From assembly GCA_030524105.1 (NCBI GenBank), contig JAUNHE010000005.1, forward strand, positions 1 to 64,000: DNA of 64,000 nucleotides, read 5' to 3'. This document shows positions 1 through 8,702 of this stretch, piece by piece. The translations under genes were made by a program, and so were the position numbers. The notes under the pieces are model-generated. The model searched no databases. It was not told the origin of the DNA and saw only the letters and a list, made by a program, of their open reading frames with translations. How positions within the stretch are numbered: position 1 is the first letter of the stretch; each line of letters starts with the position of its first letter. This stretch comes from Rothia sp. (in: high G+C Gram-positive bacteria). Lineage in GTDB: Bacteria; Actinomycetota; Actinomycetes; Actinomycetales; Micrococcaceae.

Positions 1-155
1 TCTAGTTTCACCTGTTTTTGGGTGTCTTTGTGTGCGCTCTTAAAAGGTAACGGGGATTGCTCGCTTAGTCGCTGGTGGGGCGGGTTATTGCGCTGGTCTT
101 ACCGGTTTATCTTGCATAATAAATAAAACCCCCAAACTACCCTGGAGACTGGTGC

Positions 156-215
156 GTGACCCCTGCATTAGCATCCATTCACCTAAATCCAAGCACCGCC
201 TTGCGCGGCAAATAA
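156..215 (+). CDS. possible 19-residue leader ORF upstream of ABC transporter
   Basis: A short reading frame starts with GTG, has a GGAG motif 8 bases upstream at 144-147, and ends in TAA 16 bases before the ABC ATPase start. It encodes a peptide starting VTPALASIHLNPS. The ABC ATPase ATG at 232 has no clear ribosome binding site, so translational coupling to this frame is conceivable. There is no homology evidence and it may be chance. The first 155 bases of the window hold no gene I can recognise. Confidence 0.2.
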   Translation: MTPALASIHLNPSTALRGK

Positions 216-231
216 GAATGGCACACAGAAT

Positions 232-1173
232 ATGTCTCGTAAAGGAACGGCACCTATCGCTACAAAAATTGCATCTATGATAGATGCCAAAAAAATTTAT
301 AACTCTAATAATGTTGTTGACGGGGTTTCCTTTGACTTGCTGGCAGGAAAGACCACCGTCCTTGTTGGACCAAATGGTTCTGGTAAGACAACCACCATGG
401 AAATGCTTGTTGGGCTTCGGTCAATGAGTGAAGGAAGGGCAACTATTGCGGGCATACCGGTGCTGCCCGGCGGCGAACACCGCTTCTACACGGGCGTTCA
501 ACTCCAAAGCTCTGGCCTGCCAGCCAGGATTAAAACAAAAGAAGTAATCCGAGCCGTTGAATGCCTCTACGCCAATCCAAGCGATTGGAGACCGATGGCC
601 GCCGCCCTTGGTGTTGATAGCTACCTCGATTCACTGGTCGATAATCTATCCGGTGGAGAGCGCCGCCGCCTGGATATTCTTTGCGCCGCCATAGGCCAGC
701 CGGCTCTACTAGTACTCGATGAGCCTACCTCCGGTGTTGACCCGGAAGGACGCGCCATCATCTGGGACTTTGTGCGGGCACTGAGCGCCAGGGGGTGCGC
801 AGTTCTTGCATCTACCCACGATATGGCAGAAGCCGAGGCATTCGCAGACGACTTGCTGGTGCTAGCTCAGGGCAAGATTCGGCTCAGGGGTAGCGTCAAG
901 GAGGTGCTTGCCAGCCTGGGCGGCGAGCACCGGCTACGCATCACAGAAATAAACAAGCGTGTCAAAGAGCTTGTTGAGGAATCGGGCCTCAACCATGGCC
1001 AGACCGGATCGTCCATGGTTGTGATTGGGGAAATCGGGGAGATTTCAAAACTAGCCCAGCATATCGCTGAAGAGGGCACGAAGACAGAGGTGCTTACGGG
1101 GCCGGTCCGCCTAGAAGACGTCTTTGCAGTTGCCACCGTAATGGAGGCAGAGGATAAAGGGGAGCTACAATGA
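232..1173 (+). CDS. ABC transporter ATP-binding protein
   Basis: Cytoplasmic ATPase of a two-component ABC transporter. Visible motifs are Walker A (GPNGSGKT, about residues 47-54), the ABC signature (LSGGERRRL), Walker B (LLVLDEPTSG) and the switch histidine in STHD. At 313 residues with a C-terminal extension of about 80 residues it resembles the DrrA/CcmA-type ATPases paired with ABC-2 permeases. The stop overlaps the permease start by 4 bases (ATGA), so the two genes form an operon. The ATG at 232 lacks a good ribosome binding site; an internal ATG at 277 is an alternative. The substrate cannot be told from sequence; drug, lipid or glycan precursor export are all possible. Confidence 0.9.
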   Translation: MSRKGTAPIATKIASMIDAKKIYNSNNVVDGVSFDLLAGKTTVLVGPNGSGKTTTMEMLVGLRSMSEGRATIAGIPVLPGGEHRFYTGVQLQSSGLPARIKTKEVIRAVECLYANPSDWRPMAAALGVDSYLDSLVDNLSGGERRRLDILCAAIGQPALLVLDEPTSGVDPEGRAIIWDFVRALSARGCAVLASTHDMAEAEAFADDLLVLAQGKIRLRGSVKEVLASLGGEHRLRITEINKRVKELVEESGLNHGQTGSSMVVIGEIGEISKLAQHIAEEGTKTEVLTGPVRLEDVFAVATVMEAEDKGELQ

Positions 1174-1955
1174 TAGGCCACAATAAACAGGACAAAGCAG
1201 GGTCGCCACTGGCAATTCTTGGGGTATGGTATCGCCAGGAACTGGTGCTGCTGCTCAGAGAGCCCATGGCCGTCTTTTTCTCCCTGGCCCTGCCCCTGAT
1301 CATCTATCTTTTCATCGGCTTACCTTACGCAGAAGAGCTAATTCCTAACACTCAAACAAAATTTATTGACATGATGTTTCCGTCCCTGATTGGAACGGTC
1401 GCCGCAAATCTTCTTCTCATGGGGCTTCCAATTTATGTGGCTGAGCTTCGTGCCAGGCAAGTGGATAAACGTTATCGGGTGTTACCGTTATCCGGCCTAA
1501 GTTTTGGAACCGCCATTATTTTGGCCATGCTGACATTAACGATAGTGGCCGCTACAATCATCGTGGTGATTGTAGGGATCCAGCACGGCTTGCGGGCGGA
1601 GGCAACAGCACCCCTCTTTATTCTGCTCAATCTTGGTTTGATTGCTTTCCTATGTGGCCTGGGGTTCTTCCTGGGAACGCTGCCGTTTGGTGCTCGCACT
1701 ATCAACGCCCTGACAGCTGCCGTCTTTTTCGTCTTCTTCTTTGGGTCGGGGGCGGCTGTTCCGCTCGATAATTTGCCTACGGTCATCCAGAATATTCTCG
1801 AATGGAACCCTCTAAAAATTTGGTTTGACGCTCTCATAGCTGTCTATACCGGTTCCCCCTTTCCCCAGGGCGGAGTATGGAAGATTACGATCACCCTTGT
1901 CTTATCCCTCGTCTTAGGCCTGATTGGCCTTAAGAATTGGCGTAGAAGGCAGTAA
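1170..1955 (+). CDS. ABC-2 type transporter permease
   Basis: Integral membrane partner of the preceding ATPase. The 261 residues show about six hydrophobic segments (for example near residues 30-50, 70-90, 110-135, 145-170, 180-200 and 240-255), a hydrophilic start, and the LPF-to-GSGAAVPLDNLP stretch before the last helix that is common in ABC-2 permeases. It begins at the ATG of an ATGA overlap with the ATPase gene and has AAGGGGAG just upstream. It ends directly against the stop codon of the convergent glycosyltransferase gene, with no intergenic base. The substrate is unknown. Confidence 0.88.
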   Translation: MIGHNKQDKAGSPLAILGVWYRQELVLLLREPMAVFFSLALPLIIYLFIGLPYAEELIPNTQTKFIDMMFPSLIGTVAANLLLMGLPIYVAELRARQVDKRYRVLPLSGLSFGTAIILAMLTLTIVAATIIVVIVGIQHGLRAEATAPLFILLNLGLIAFLCGLGFFLGTLPFGARTINALTAAVFFVFFFGSGAAVPLDNLPTVIQNILEWNPLKIWFDALIAVYTGSPFPQGGVWKITITLVLSLVLGLIGLKNWRRRQ

Positions 1956-3134
1956 TCATGCTGGGGGAGAGCTTCTTTCCTTGTTCTTATTATGAACAGT
2001 GCCTACTAAGTGTTCCATCCGTCTATCGATTACTTTCTGGTAAAGATGATCCTGCATAAAATTTAAACATCTTGAGCGGAGCTCTTGAAGTTCGTGAGGG
2101 TGGTTTTTTAGATAAATTACCTGCTGAACCAGGCCAGTAATGTCTCCAGGGGGCAGACTCAGGGCTAGGTTTTGATCAACCAGGTGTTTAAGCGTTTCAT
2201 TATCATAACCAATGACGGGCGCCCCCATGCCCATAGCTTCAAAATAGGTCATGGAAGGATCTCCCTGCATATGGGGCAAAATCATGACATCTATATTCTT
2301 TGAAACAAAAGGTTCCCAGCCTTCTTTGTAGGGCATAAAGCCGTGCATAATAACATTTTTTTCACTCTTTTTTAAAATATCTTGGGCATACTCACCCTCT
2401 CCCATAACGTGTAGTTGAATAGATTTATCTTCCTGGTAGAGAGCGCGTGAAATTTCTGGCAGTAAATGAGCTCCCTTAATTTTGCTGAATTTTCCAGAAA
2501 AAGCAATCTTAAAAATTTTATCCTTGGATGACGACTTTTTGATATCCGGGTCAATAGTTGTCACCCTGTGGTCGTAAAAAGTTATTTGATTCTGATTGAG
2601 TCGACCATAAGATTTCTGGGCAGCCTTGCCATTAAACTGTATGCCGGCTGCTTTTTTGATGAGGCTTCGGTACCTGATTTCTGTTCGGATAGCCCCTAGT
2701 AGGGTCCGCATTTGTTGAAATATATTTTGATCTTTAAAACCCGCCCTATCCAGTCTAACGCTTAAGGGAAATTCAATAGTATAAACCGTATTCTTGCAGT
2801 CTAGATCTAGTTTACTTGACTTTTCGTTTAACAGTAAACAGAGTAATTCTCCTGGAAGGTAAGATTCTGCACTAATCTTTTCTGGATCAAGGACGGAGAG
2901 GATATCTTCATTTACCTTAATCAGGGAGCCTGAGGGGGCGGTGGGGGACTCTTCCGTTCCTCCCGTAAAACTAATTTTTACGGCTAAGTCAACATTGTTG
3001 TGACGTAAATATTCCAGGTATTTTGTAAGGCTTAATACGGTTCTTTCGTAGAGATAGAGTGAGTCTTTGTACCTTGTAAGATTGCTGGGATCTATAAATC
3101 TAATAGTATGAATTCTGCTCACTACATATTCCAA
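1956..3134 (-). CDS. glycosyltransferase family 4-like protein
   Basis: A 392-residue cytoplasmic glycosyltransferase of GT-B fold. The C-terminal half shows the group-1 pattern: AFSGKFSKIKGAHLLPE, then LHVMGEGEY, a HGFMPY motif, and the nucleotide-sugar site around YFEAMGMGAPVIGYDN. The N-terminal half is poorly conserved. The start is uncertain: TTG at 3134 is the longest, but GTG at 3122 has GGAA well placed upstream. The coding sequence is visibly more AT-rich than glmU or prs, which suggests horizontal acquisition. It is convergent with the ABC permease and divergent from the 3362 gene. Donor and acceptor sugars are unknown. Confidence 0.75.
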   Translation of the reverse strand: MEYVVSRIHTIRFIDPSNLTRYKDSLYLYERTVLSLTKYLEYLRHNNVDLAVKISFTGGTEESPTAPSGSLIKVNEDILSVLDPEKISAESYLPGELLCLLLNEKSSKLDLDCKNTVYTIEFPLSVRLDRAGFKDQNIFQQMRTLLGAIRTEIRYRSLIKKAAGIQFNGKAAQKSYGRLNQNQITFYDHRVTTIDPDIKKSSSKDKIFKIAFSGKFSKIKGAHLLPEISRALYQEDKSIQLHVMGEGEYAQDILKKSEKNVIMHGFMPYKEGWEPFVSKNIDVMILPHMQGDPSMTYFEAMGMGAPVIGYDNETLKHLVDQNLALSLPPGDITGLVQQVIYLKNHPHELQELRSRCLNFMQDHLYQKVIDRRMEHLVGTVHNKNKERSSPPA

Positions 3135-3361
3135 TCTTTGTTACGGTATTCAAATCTTAGCAAATAAAAAATTCCCATAAATTTACACAATGTTGTCTAA
3201 TCTTTCTATTGAAAATAAACAACAGGTGTAGTCAACTAGGATAACTATCTTGTCTACAGTGTTTTAAATCTACTCTGCTGCCGATGACAATAAGGTAGGC
3301 TTTTAGTGGAACTCTATTAATGATTTTTGCGAATAACTTTACTGTCCTGTAAGGAGGTTTT
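3135..3361. promoter_or_regulatory. divergent intergenic region
   Basis: About 230 AT-rich bases separate two divergent glycosyltransferase-like genes, so promoters for both should lie here. The only strong element I can point to is the ribosome binding site AAGGAGG ending a few bases before the 3362 ATG. I could not assign -35/-10 boxes with confidence. Confidence 0.4.
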
Positions 3362-4375
3362 ATGGCTGATACAGATATCTATGTTGCAGTGCCCGATGAG
3401 CCAGGTTGGGCACCTATTCGGCATATGGCAGAGCTTTTATGCTCCTACCTCCAGGTTAAGCCTATTGTGGTTGATCTTGCTGCGTCCTTAGATAAAAAAA
3501 CAAAGCTGTTAGCAACTGTGCCGCGGCTTAAAAAAGGGGAGCGGACAGCCCTGGTGATCGCCTGCGATCCCGGGCAGCTTAATGCTATAGCGCAGTCAGA
3601 TTTTATCTTAAGACCCTACCGGAACATTATTGGTTGGGTTATTGATAGCTTTTGGGTGGATCGCATCCCCCGCATTGCGCGTAGCCTAAAAACCTATGAC
3701 CATATCTATGTGACAGACCCAGCAGACATGCAGGACTGGCAGACCGCTGGAGTTCCTTCAGTAAGCTGCCTGGCCTGGGGGGCTGACGTGTGGGGAAATA
3801 TCGAAGAACGGGTGAGCTCAACTAAAAATGTTGACTTACTAAGGGTTGGGCGCCAGCCAGAGGCCTGGGATGATGACCAGCAAACTGCCAGCGCTGCAGC
3901 AGAGTTAGGTTTAATTTTTTCCGGCCGGCCAGCATTTGGGACAAGCAGCAGCCAAGCAGCCCAAAACCTCGCAAGCTCCCTAAAGACGGCTAAGTGTGTG
4001 CTAGCTTTTTCCAATCGAGTAAGCCCGGCTTCCTATACCCATCCTCGCAGAGAATATGTAACAGGCCGTTGGATGGACGCCCTGGCCTGGGGCTGCACCG
4101 TTGTTGGAAAAGTACCGGCCACCACAATAGCGGAGGACTACTTCTGGCAGGGAGCCACTCTAGACATTAGTCCTCAGGATCTTAAACTGGGGTTAAAAAC
4201 AGTGCAGAATTACCTAGAATCTTGGTCGTCAGATCAAGCGAAACAGCACATTAGCATGGCACTGAAAAATTTGGACTGGCGCTATAGGTTTGCAGAGTTA
4301 GCGAACTATATGAACTGGAAAATAGATAGGCTAGAAAATGATCTGAAAGCGATGAAATATTACAAAATAGCTTGA
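3362..4375 (+). CDS. putative glycosyltransferase (CgeB/Glyco_trans_1_2-like)
   Basis: A 337-residue protein with a strong AAGGAGG ribosome binding site. No signal peptide or membrane segment is seen. The C-terminal half has the layout of CgeB-like glycosyltransferases: a section FSNRVSPASYTHPRREYVTGRW followed by MDALAWGCTVVGKVP, which parallels the usual GRVFEALACG motif. The N-terminal half (IGWVIDSFW, HIYVTDPADMQDW) fits the acceptor domain that scans modified residues or sugars. It stands alone between convergent and divergent neighbours; its end is only 7 bases from the ABC-F gene end. The similarity is remote, so the specific reaction is not called. Confidence 0.6.
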   Translation: MADTDIYVAVPDEPGWAPIRHMAELLCSYLQVKPIVVDLAASLDKKTKLLATVPRLKKGERTALVIACDPGQLNAIAQSDFILRPYRNIIGWVIDSFWVDRIPRIARSLKTYDHIYVTDPADMQDWQTAGVPSVSCLAWGADVWGNIEERVSSTKNVDLLRVGRQPEAWDDDQQTASAAAELGLIFSGRPAFGTSSSQAAQNLASSLKTAKCVLAFSNRVSPASYTHPRREYVTGRWMDALAWGCTVVGKVPATTIAEDYFWQGATLDISPQDLKLGLKTVQNYLESWSSDQAKQHISMALKNLDWRYRFAELANYMNWKIDRLENDLKAMKYYKIA

Positions 4376-4382
4376 ATATATA

Positions 4383-6200
4383 TTATTGAATAATCTCAGC
4401 CAATTCCATCCAGCGGGCCTCCTGCTCCTCAATTTTATCCGTGACTTCTTGCAGCTGTCTGCCTAAGCGGGCTAGCTCTTCGTAGTCAGCCTGATCATGG
4501 GCGGCCAACTGCTCGTGGAGGCCTTCTTTAAGCTGCGCCAACTGTTCCAGTTTTCTCTCAAGCTGCTTCATCTCCTTTTGGGCAGCCCTATGCTCGGCGG
4601 CAGATGGCTTTGCGGCCGCTAACTCTTCCTGCTGCCGGCTAAAATCAGCAGTCTTTAGCGCAGCCTCCTCAGCAGCTGATCTTTGACTCATCAACTGAAG
4701 ATACTGATCCACCCCACCGGGCAAGTGCCGTAGCTGCCCGTCGAGCAAGGCGTATTGCTGGTCCGTCACCCGCTCCAATAAATACCGGTCGTGGGAGACA
4801 ACCAGCAGAGTTCCCGGCCAGGTATCCAGTAAGTCCTCCATAGCCGCCAACATATCCGTATCAAGATCATTGGAAGGCTCATCCAAAATCAGCACATTAG
4901 GCTCATCCAAGAGAATCAGCAAAAGCTGCAAACGGCGCTTCTGCCCACCAGAAAGATCGGCAACCGGGGTGGCAAGCTGCCCCTGAGAAAAACCAAGCCG
5001 TTCCAGCAGCTGCCCCGGAGTAAACTCTTTACCATCGGCATAGTAAGAACTCTTTTGCCGGCCAATAACCTCCAAAACACGGTCCTGGCCCAGGGCATCC
5101 AGCTCACCCAATTGCTGAGATAGGGAGGCAACCCTCACCGTCTTGCCCCGCTTAACCCTGCCACTGCTAGGACTAAGGCTGCCATCAATCAGGCCTAGCA
5201 GGGTAGACTTACCCGCCCCGTTCCCGCCTAAAATGCCGCTACGCTCCCCGGGAGCAAGCCGCCAGGTAATTTTTTTGAGCACCGGGTCCTGACGCCCGGC
5301 ATAGCTCACAGAAACCTCTTCAAGATCAACCACATCCTTGCCCAGCCGGCGCATGGCCAGCTGCTGCAGCTGAACAGACTCCCGTACCGCAGGCACATCG
5401 GCAATCAAAGCATTAGCCGCCTCAATCCTAAACTTAGGTTTAGAAGTACGGGCAGGAGCCCCCCGCCGGAGCCAGGCCAACTCCTTACGCAAGAGGTTTT
5501 GCCGTTTAGCCTCAGCCACAGCCGCCTGCCTATCCCGCTCAACCCGCTGCAAAATATAGGCAGCATAACCACCTTCAAAGGGCTCAACCAGACCGTCGTG
5601 AACCTCCCAGGTGCTGGTACACACCTCATCAAGAAACCAACGATCGTGAGTGACCACCAGCAAACCGCCAGATTTTTTAGCCCAGCGGCTCTTTAAATGC
5701 TCAGCCAACCAATAAATAGCCTCAAGATCCAAATGGTTAGTAGGCTCATCCAAAAAGAGTAAATCCCAGTCTCCCACAAGCACCGCAGCCAAACTAACCC
5801 GGCGCCGCTGCCCGCCAGAAAGAGCGGCAACAGGGCCCTGCCAATCAAGATCCGCCAGCAAACCGTTAATAATCTGACGAATCTTTGGATTAGAAGCCCA
5901 CACATAATCTGCAGTATTAGCAACAACAGCCTGGCTGACAGTCAAAGAAGGATCAAGTCTGTCGGCCTGGTCCAAAAAACCTATGCTCAGACCTGTGCGT
6001 CTGGTTACTTTTCCAGCGTCTGGCTTTAACCTTCCGGCAAGTAAGGACAAGAGCGTAGACTTACCGTCCCCGTTACGCCCAGTAAGGCCAATTCTGTCCC
6101 CCTCATTAATGGCAAGGGTAACCTTTTCAAAAACTTTCCGGGTAGGAAACTCCAGTTCAAGGGATTCTGCGCCTAATAAATGTGCCACACAGGCAACCAT
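4383..6200 (-). CDS. ABC-F family ATPase
   Basis: Soluble protein with two ABC ATPase domains and no membrane segment, typical of ABC-F translation factors (Uup/EttA group) that act at the ribosome. Domain 1 has GRNGDGKST, LSGGQRRRVS and LLFLDEPTNHLD. Domain 2 has GGNGAGKST, LSGGQKRRLQ and VLILDEPSNDLD. The domains are joined by a charged linker, and the last 75 residues form a coiled coil (EMKQLERKLEQL onward) as in Uup-type proteins. The length of 605 is normal. The window does not show whether it is a housekeeping factor or an antibiotic-protection type. It is divergent from the phosphatase gene. Confidence 0.9.
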   Translation of the reverse strand: MVACVAHLLGAESLELEFPTRKVFEKVTLAINEGDRIGLTGRNGDGKSTLLSLLAGRLKPDAGKVTRRTGLSIGFLDQADRLDPSLTVSQAVVANTADYVWASNPKIRQIINGLLADLDWQGPVAALSGGQRRRVSLAAVLVGDWDLLFLDEPTNHLDLEAIYWLAEHLKSRWAKKSGGLLVVTHDRWFLDEVCTSTWEVHDGLVEPFEGGYAAYILQRVERDRQAAVAEAKRQNLLRKELAWLRRGAPARTSKPKFRIEAANALIADVPAVRESVQLQQLAMRRLGKDVVDLEEVSVSYAGRQDPVLKKITWRLAPGERSGILGGNGAGKSTLLGLIDGSLSPSSGRVKRGKTVRVASLSQQLGELDALGQDRVLEVIGRQKSSYYADGKEFTPGQLLERLGFSQGQLATPVADLSGGQKRRLQLLLILLDEPNVLILDEPSNDLDTDMLAAMEDLLDTWPGTLLVVSHDRYLLERVTDQQYALLDGQLRHLPGGVDQYLQLMSQRSAAEEAALKTADFSRQQEELAAAKPSAAEHRAAQKEMKQLERKLEQLAQLKEGLHEQLAAHDQADYEELARLGRQLQEVTDKIEEQEARWMELAEIIQ

Positions 6201-6326
6201 AGCCTTAAAACTGTGCAGGCTCCCAGCAGGCCCAGCACAAAAAGAGAAAAACTGGCAAGAGGGCGGTTAATTACCGGCAAAAAAGGGGATAAGTGCCGGG
6301 TGTTTTTCTTAAATATAGGTAATATT

Positions 6327-6344
6327 GTAGGTAATTCAACCTAC
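6327..6344. repeat. small inverted repeat in the phosphatase promoter region
   Basis: GTAGGT and ACCTAC are separated by 6 bases, just upstream of the 6368 gene. The left arm is also part of a direct repeat (AGGTAAT appears twice about 12 bases apart). The size fits an operator, but no regulator can be named. Confidence 0.3.
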
Positions 6345-6367
6345 TTAGGACCTGGGAAAAGGGGAAG

Positions 6368-6976
6368 ATGAATAGTTTTGACGTAAACTCCTTACGCGAT
6401 CAGGCTGACCAAGAGCAGCAAAGTAAATCAGAAAACAAGGGGATTATTCAGGACGGTCAAGCAAAACAAAAAGTGCTTTTTGTCTGTACCGGAAATATCG
6501 CCCGCAGCGCCTCGGCCCAGTACCTGGCCCAAGAACTTGCCGGCCCAGATTCGCACTGGATTTTTGATAGTGCCGGTACCGGGGCTATGGTTGACGCCCC
6601 CGTTGCAAAATATATAGATCAAGAATTAGCAGAACGCGCTATCCCTTTTGAAAATCATAAGGCAAAGCAGCTTACTCAGCAGTTGGTAGACGAGTCTGAT
6701 CTTGTCTTGGTCATGGAGCGTGAACACCTGGACTGGATTGTGCAGGAGTGGCCGCAGTATAGAAATCGAACCCACCTTTTGGGCCAGGTTGCGCGTCTGC
6801 GTGAGTCTGCTGGCCGACGGGTAGATCCCATCTCCTACATGCGCTACCAAGACTTAGAGATTAAGGATGAAGACGGCATACCGGATCCTTTTCGTAAAGG
6901 ACCAGAAGCTGCCGCAGATGCCGTTAAAGATATTGAATGGGCCTTAAATATTGTGATCCCCTGGTTAGGTAATTAG
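6368..6976 (+). CDS. low molecular weight protein tyrosine phosphatase
   Basis: Removes phosphate from tyrosine residues. The catalytic P-loop C-x5-R-S is clear as CTGNIARS (Cys40, Arg46), and the general acid sits in IPDPF (Asp173). The protein has 202 residues, against roughly 150 for the core family, because of a polar N-terminal extension of about 35 residues. AGGGGAAG lies just before the ATG. In surface-polysaccharide systems such enzymes (Wzb, CpsB and relatives) oppose BY-kinases, and an intact BY-kinase is encoded at 29450-30868. That pairing is inference, because the genes are not adjacent. Confidence 0.88.
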   Translation: MNSFDVNSLRDQADQEQQSKSENKGIIQDGQAKQKVLFVCTGNIARSASAQYLAQELAGPDSHWIFDSAGTGAMVDAPVAKYIDQELAERAIPFENHKAKQLTQQLVDESDLVLVMEREHLDWIVQEWPQYRNRTHLLGQVARLRESAGRRVDPISYMRYQDLEIKDEDGIPDPFRKGPEAAADAVKDIEWALNIVIPWLGN

Positions 6977-7091
6977 CCCTATAGGGCAAGGTGAACACCG
7001 TCATGGGCACATTTTTTCTGCTTAACCAAGTTTTTTGGTAGTATGACTACTTGTCTGGCTCAACCAGGGTAAAAAGCTGGTTGCTGGATGA

Positions 7092-7163
7092 TCCGCCATG
7101 GTGTAATAGGCAACACAGCGGCCTTTGGAGCCGTTATTCTAGGTTCGAGTCCTAGTGGCGGAG
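7092..7163 (+). tRNA. tRNA-Gln (anticodon TTG)
   Basis: A complete cloverleaf can be folded by hand. The acceptor stem is TCCGCCA/TGGCGGA, the D stem GTGT/ACAC, and the anticodon stem GCGGC/GCCGT around loop CTTTGGA (anticodon TTG). The T arm is CTAGG-TTCGAGT-CCTAG and the discriminator base is G. The 3' CCA is not encoded. A tRNA-Gln directly upstream of glmU is a common actinobacterial arrangement. Confidence 0.95.
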
Positions 7164-7223
7164 CAAGGTTTGCACCCCAAAGACAACGGCAAACCTATTC
7201 CACATTTCTGAGGAGTCCTACCT

Positions 7224-8699
7224 GTGAAGACCGCAGTTCAGAAAGTCCCTTCCGCAGTTATTGTTCTGGCCGCTGGGGCTGGGACTCGTATGAAATCAGA
7301 CATCCCTAAGGTGATGCACGGTATTGCCGGCCGCTCTATGCTGGAGCATGCTTTAGCTGCCGCCCGTCAGCTTAACCCGCAGCGTCTAGCTGCCGTGGTC
7401 CGCTACCAGCGGGATAAAGTAGCTGAGCATATCCTGCAGTTTGATCCCGAGGTAAGCATTGTAGACCAAGACGATATCCCCGGTACCGGCAGGGCCGTTG
7501 AGGTAGGCCTCCTTGGCCTAGACCGGCAGGCCCCGGTAGAAGGAACGGTCCTGGTTACCTACGGCGATGTTCCGCTTTTACGGCCGGAAACTTTGCTTAA
7601 CCTCTTAAACTTTCACGAAGAAGAATCCAATGCGGTGACAGTGCTTACCACGCACCTGGCCCAGCCAGGTTCTTATGGCCGTATTGTTCGTAATCCGGCC
7701 GGGGAAGTGACGGCTATTGTCGAGGCTAAAGATGCTACAGCAGAGCAGCTAGAAATTACCGAGATAAATTCCGGTATCTATGCCTTTGATGCTACTGTGC
7801 TGCGCCAGTCTCTAAAGCAGGTAACCACCGATAACGCCCAGGGTGAGAAATACATTACGGACGTGCTCTCTATTGCCCGGGATGCCGGGCACCGCACCTC
7901 TGCCCTGGCCATTGAGGACCGTTGGGAGGTTGAGGGAGCTAACGACCGCGTCCAGCTTGCCCAGCTGGGCCGTAAGTTAAACGAACGAATCACCCAGGAG
8001 CACATGCGCCGGGGGGTAACTATTGTGGATCCTCAAACCACCTGGATTGATGCTAGCGTCACCATAGAAAACGATGTAACCCTGCTGCCGGGAACTCAGC
8101 TGCAGGCCAATACTTCTATTGCAAGCGGTTCTGTTATTGGTCCCGATACAACACTGTGCAATGTCACCGTGGGTAAAAATGTAAAGGTGGTGCGCACCCA
8201 TGGTTCTGACGCCCTCTTAGAAGAAGGCTCTTCCGTTGGTCCCTTTGCCTATTTACGCCCCGGTACGGTACTGCGGCAGTCGGGCAAAATTGGCACCTTT
8301 GTAGAAACCAAAAACGCTGAAATTGGTAAAGGTTCCAAGCTGCCTCACCTTTCTTATGCCGGCGATGTAACCATCGGGCAAGACTCTAATATTGGCGCCG
8401 CCTCTGTTTTTGTTAATTACGACGGTGTTAATAAGCATCGCTCTGTTGTGGGCAACAATGTGCGAATGGGCTCAGATAATATGTACGTTGCCCCCGTAAC
8501 TATTGGTGACGGCGCCTACTCAGGTGCTGGTACGGTTATTCGTAAGGATGTTCCCGCCGGGGCTCTTGCCATTAACGAGGCTCCGCAGCGTAATCTTGAG
8601 GGCTGGGTTCTTAAAAACCGGCCTGGAACGGACGCTGCCCGGGCCGCTGAGGCCGCCGGTGGGCCAACAAATAGTTCCTCTGAGGAAAGCGAACAGTAA
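7224..8699 (+). CDS. glmU: bifunctional UDP-GlcNAc pyrophosphorylase / GlcN-1-P acetyltransferase
   Basis: Makes UDP-GlcNAc in the cytoplasm for peptidoglycan and surface glycans. The N-terminal uridylyltransferase domain has the signature LAAGAGTRMKSDIPKVMH and the GDVPLL motif. The C-terminal half (from about residue 265) is a left-handed beta-helix of hexapeptide repeats with the acetyltransferase stretch HLSYAGDVTIGQDSNIGA. The length of 491 is normal for actinobacterial GlmU, and the tail is acidic and Ser-rich. The start is GTG at 7224 with GAGGAG upstream. It is followed 3 bases later by prs. Its product would also feed the amino sugars of the two polysaccharide loci here. Confidence 0.97.
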   Translation: MKTAVQKVPSAVIVLAAGAGTRMKSDIPKVMHGIAGRSMLEHALAAARQLNPQRLAAVVRYQRDKVAEHILQFDPEVSIVDQDDIPGTGRAVEVGLLGLDRQAPVEGTVLVTYGDVPLLRPETLLNLLNFHEEESNAVTVLTTHLAQPGSYGRIVRNPAGEVTAIVEAKDATAEQLEITEINSGIYAFDATVLRQSLKQVTTDNAQGEKYITDVLSIARDAGHRTSALAIEDRWEVEGANDRVQLAQLGRKLNERITQEHMRRGVTIVDPQTTWIDASVTIENDVTLLPGTQLQANTSIASGSVIGPDTTLCNVTVGKNVKVVRTHGSDALLEEGSSVGPFAYLRPGTVLRQSGKIGTFVETKNAEIGKGSKLPHLSYAGDVTIGQDSNIGAASVFVNYDGVNKHRSVVGNNVRMGSDNMYVAPVTIGDGAYSGAGTVIRKDVPAGALAINEAPQRNLEGWVLKNRPGTDAARAAEAAGGPTNSSSEESEQ

Positions 8700-8702
8700 A
8701 TT

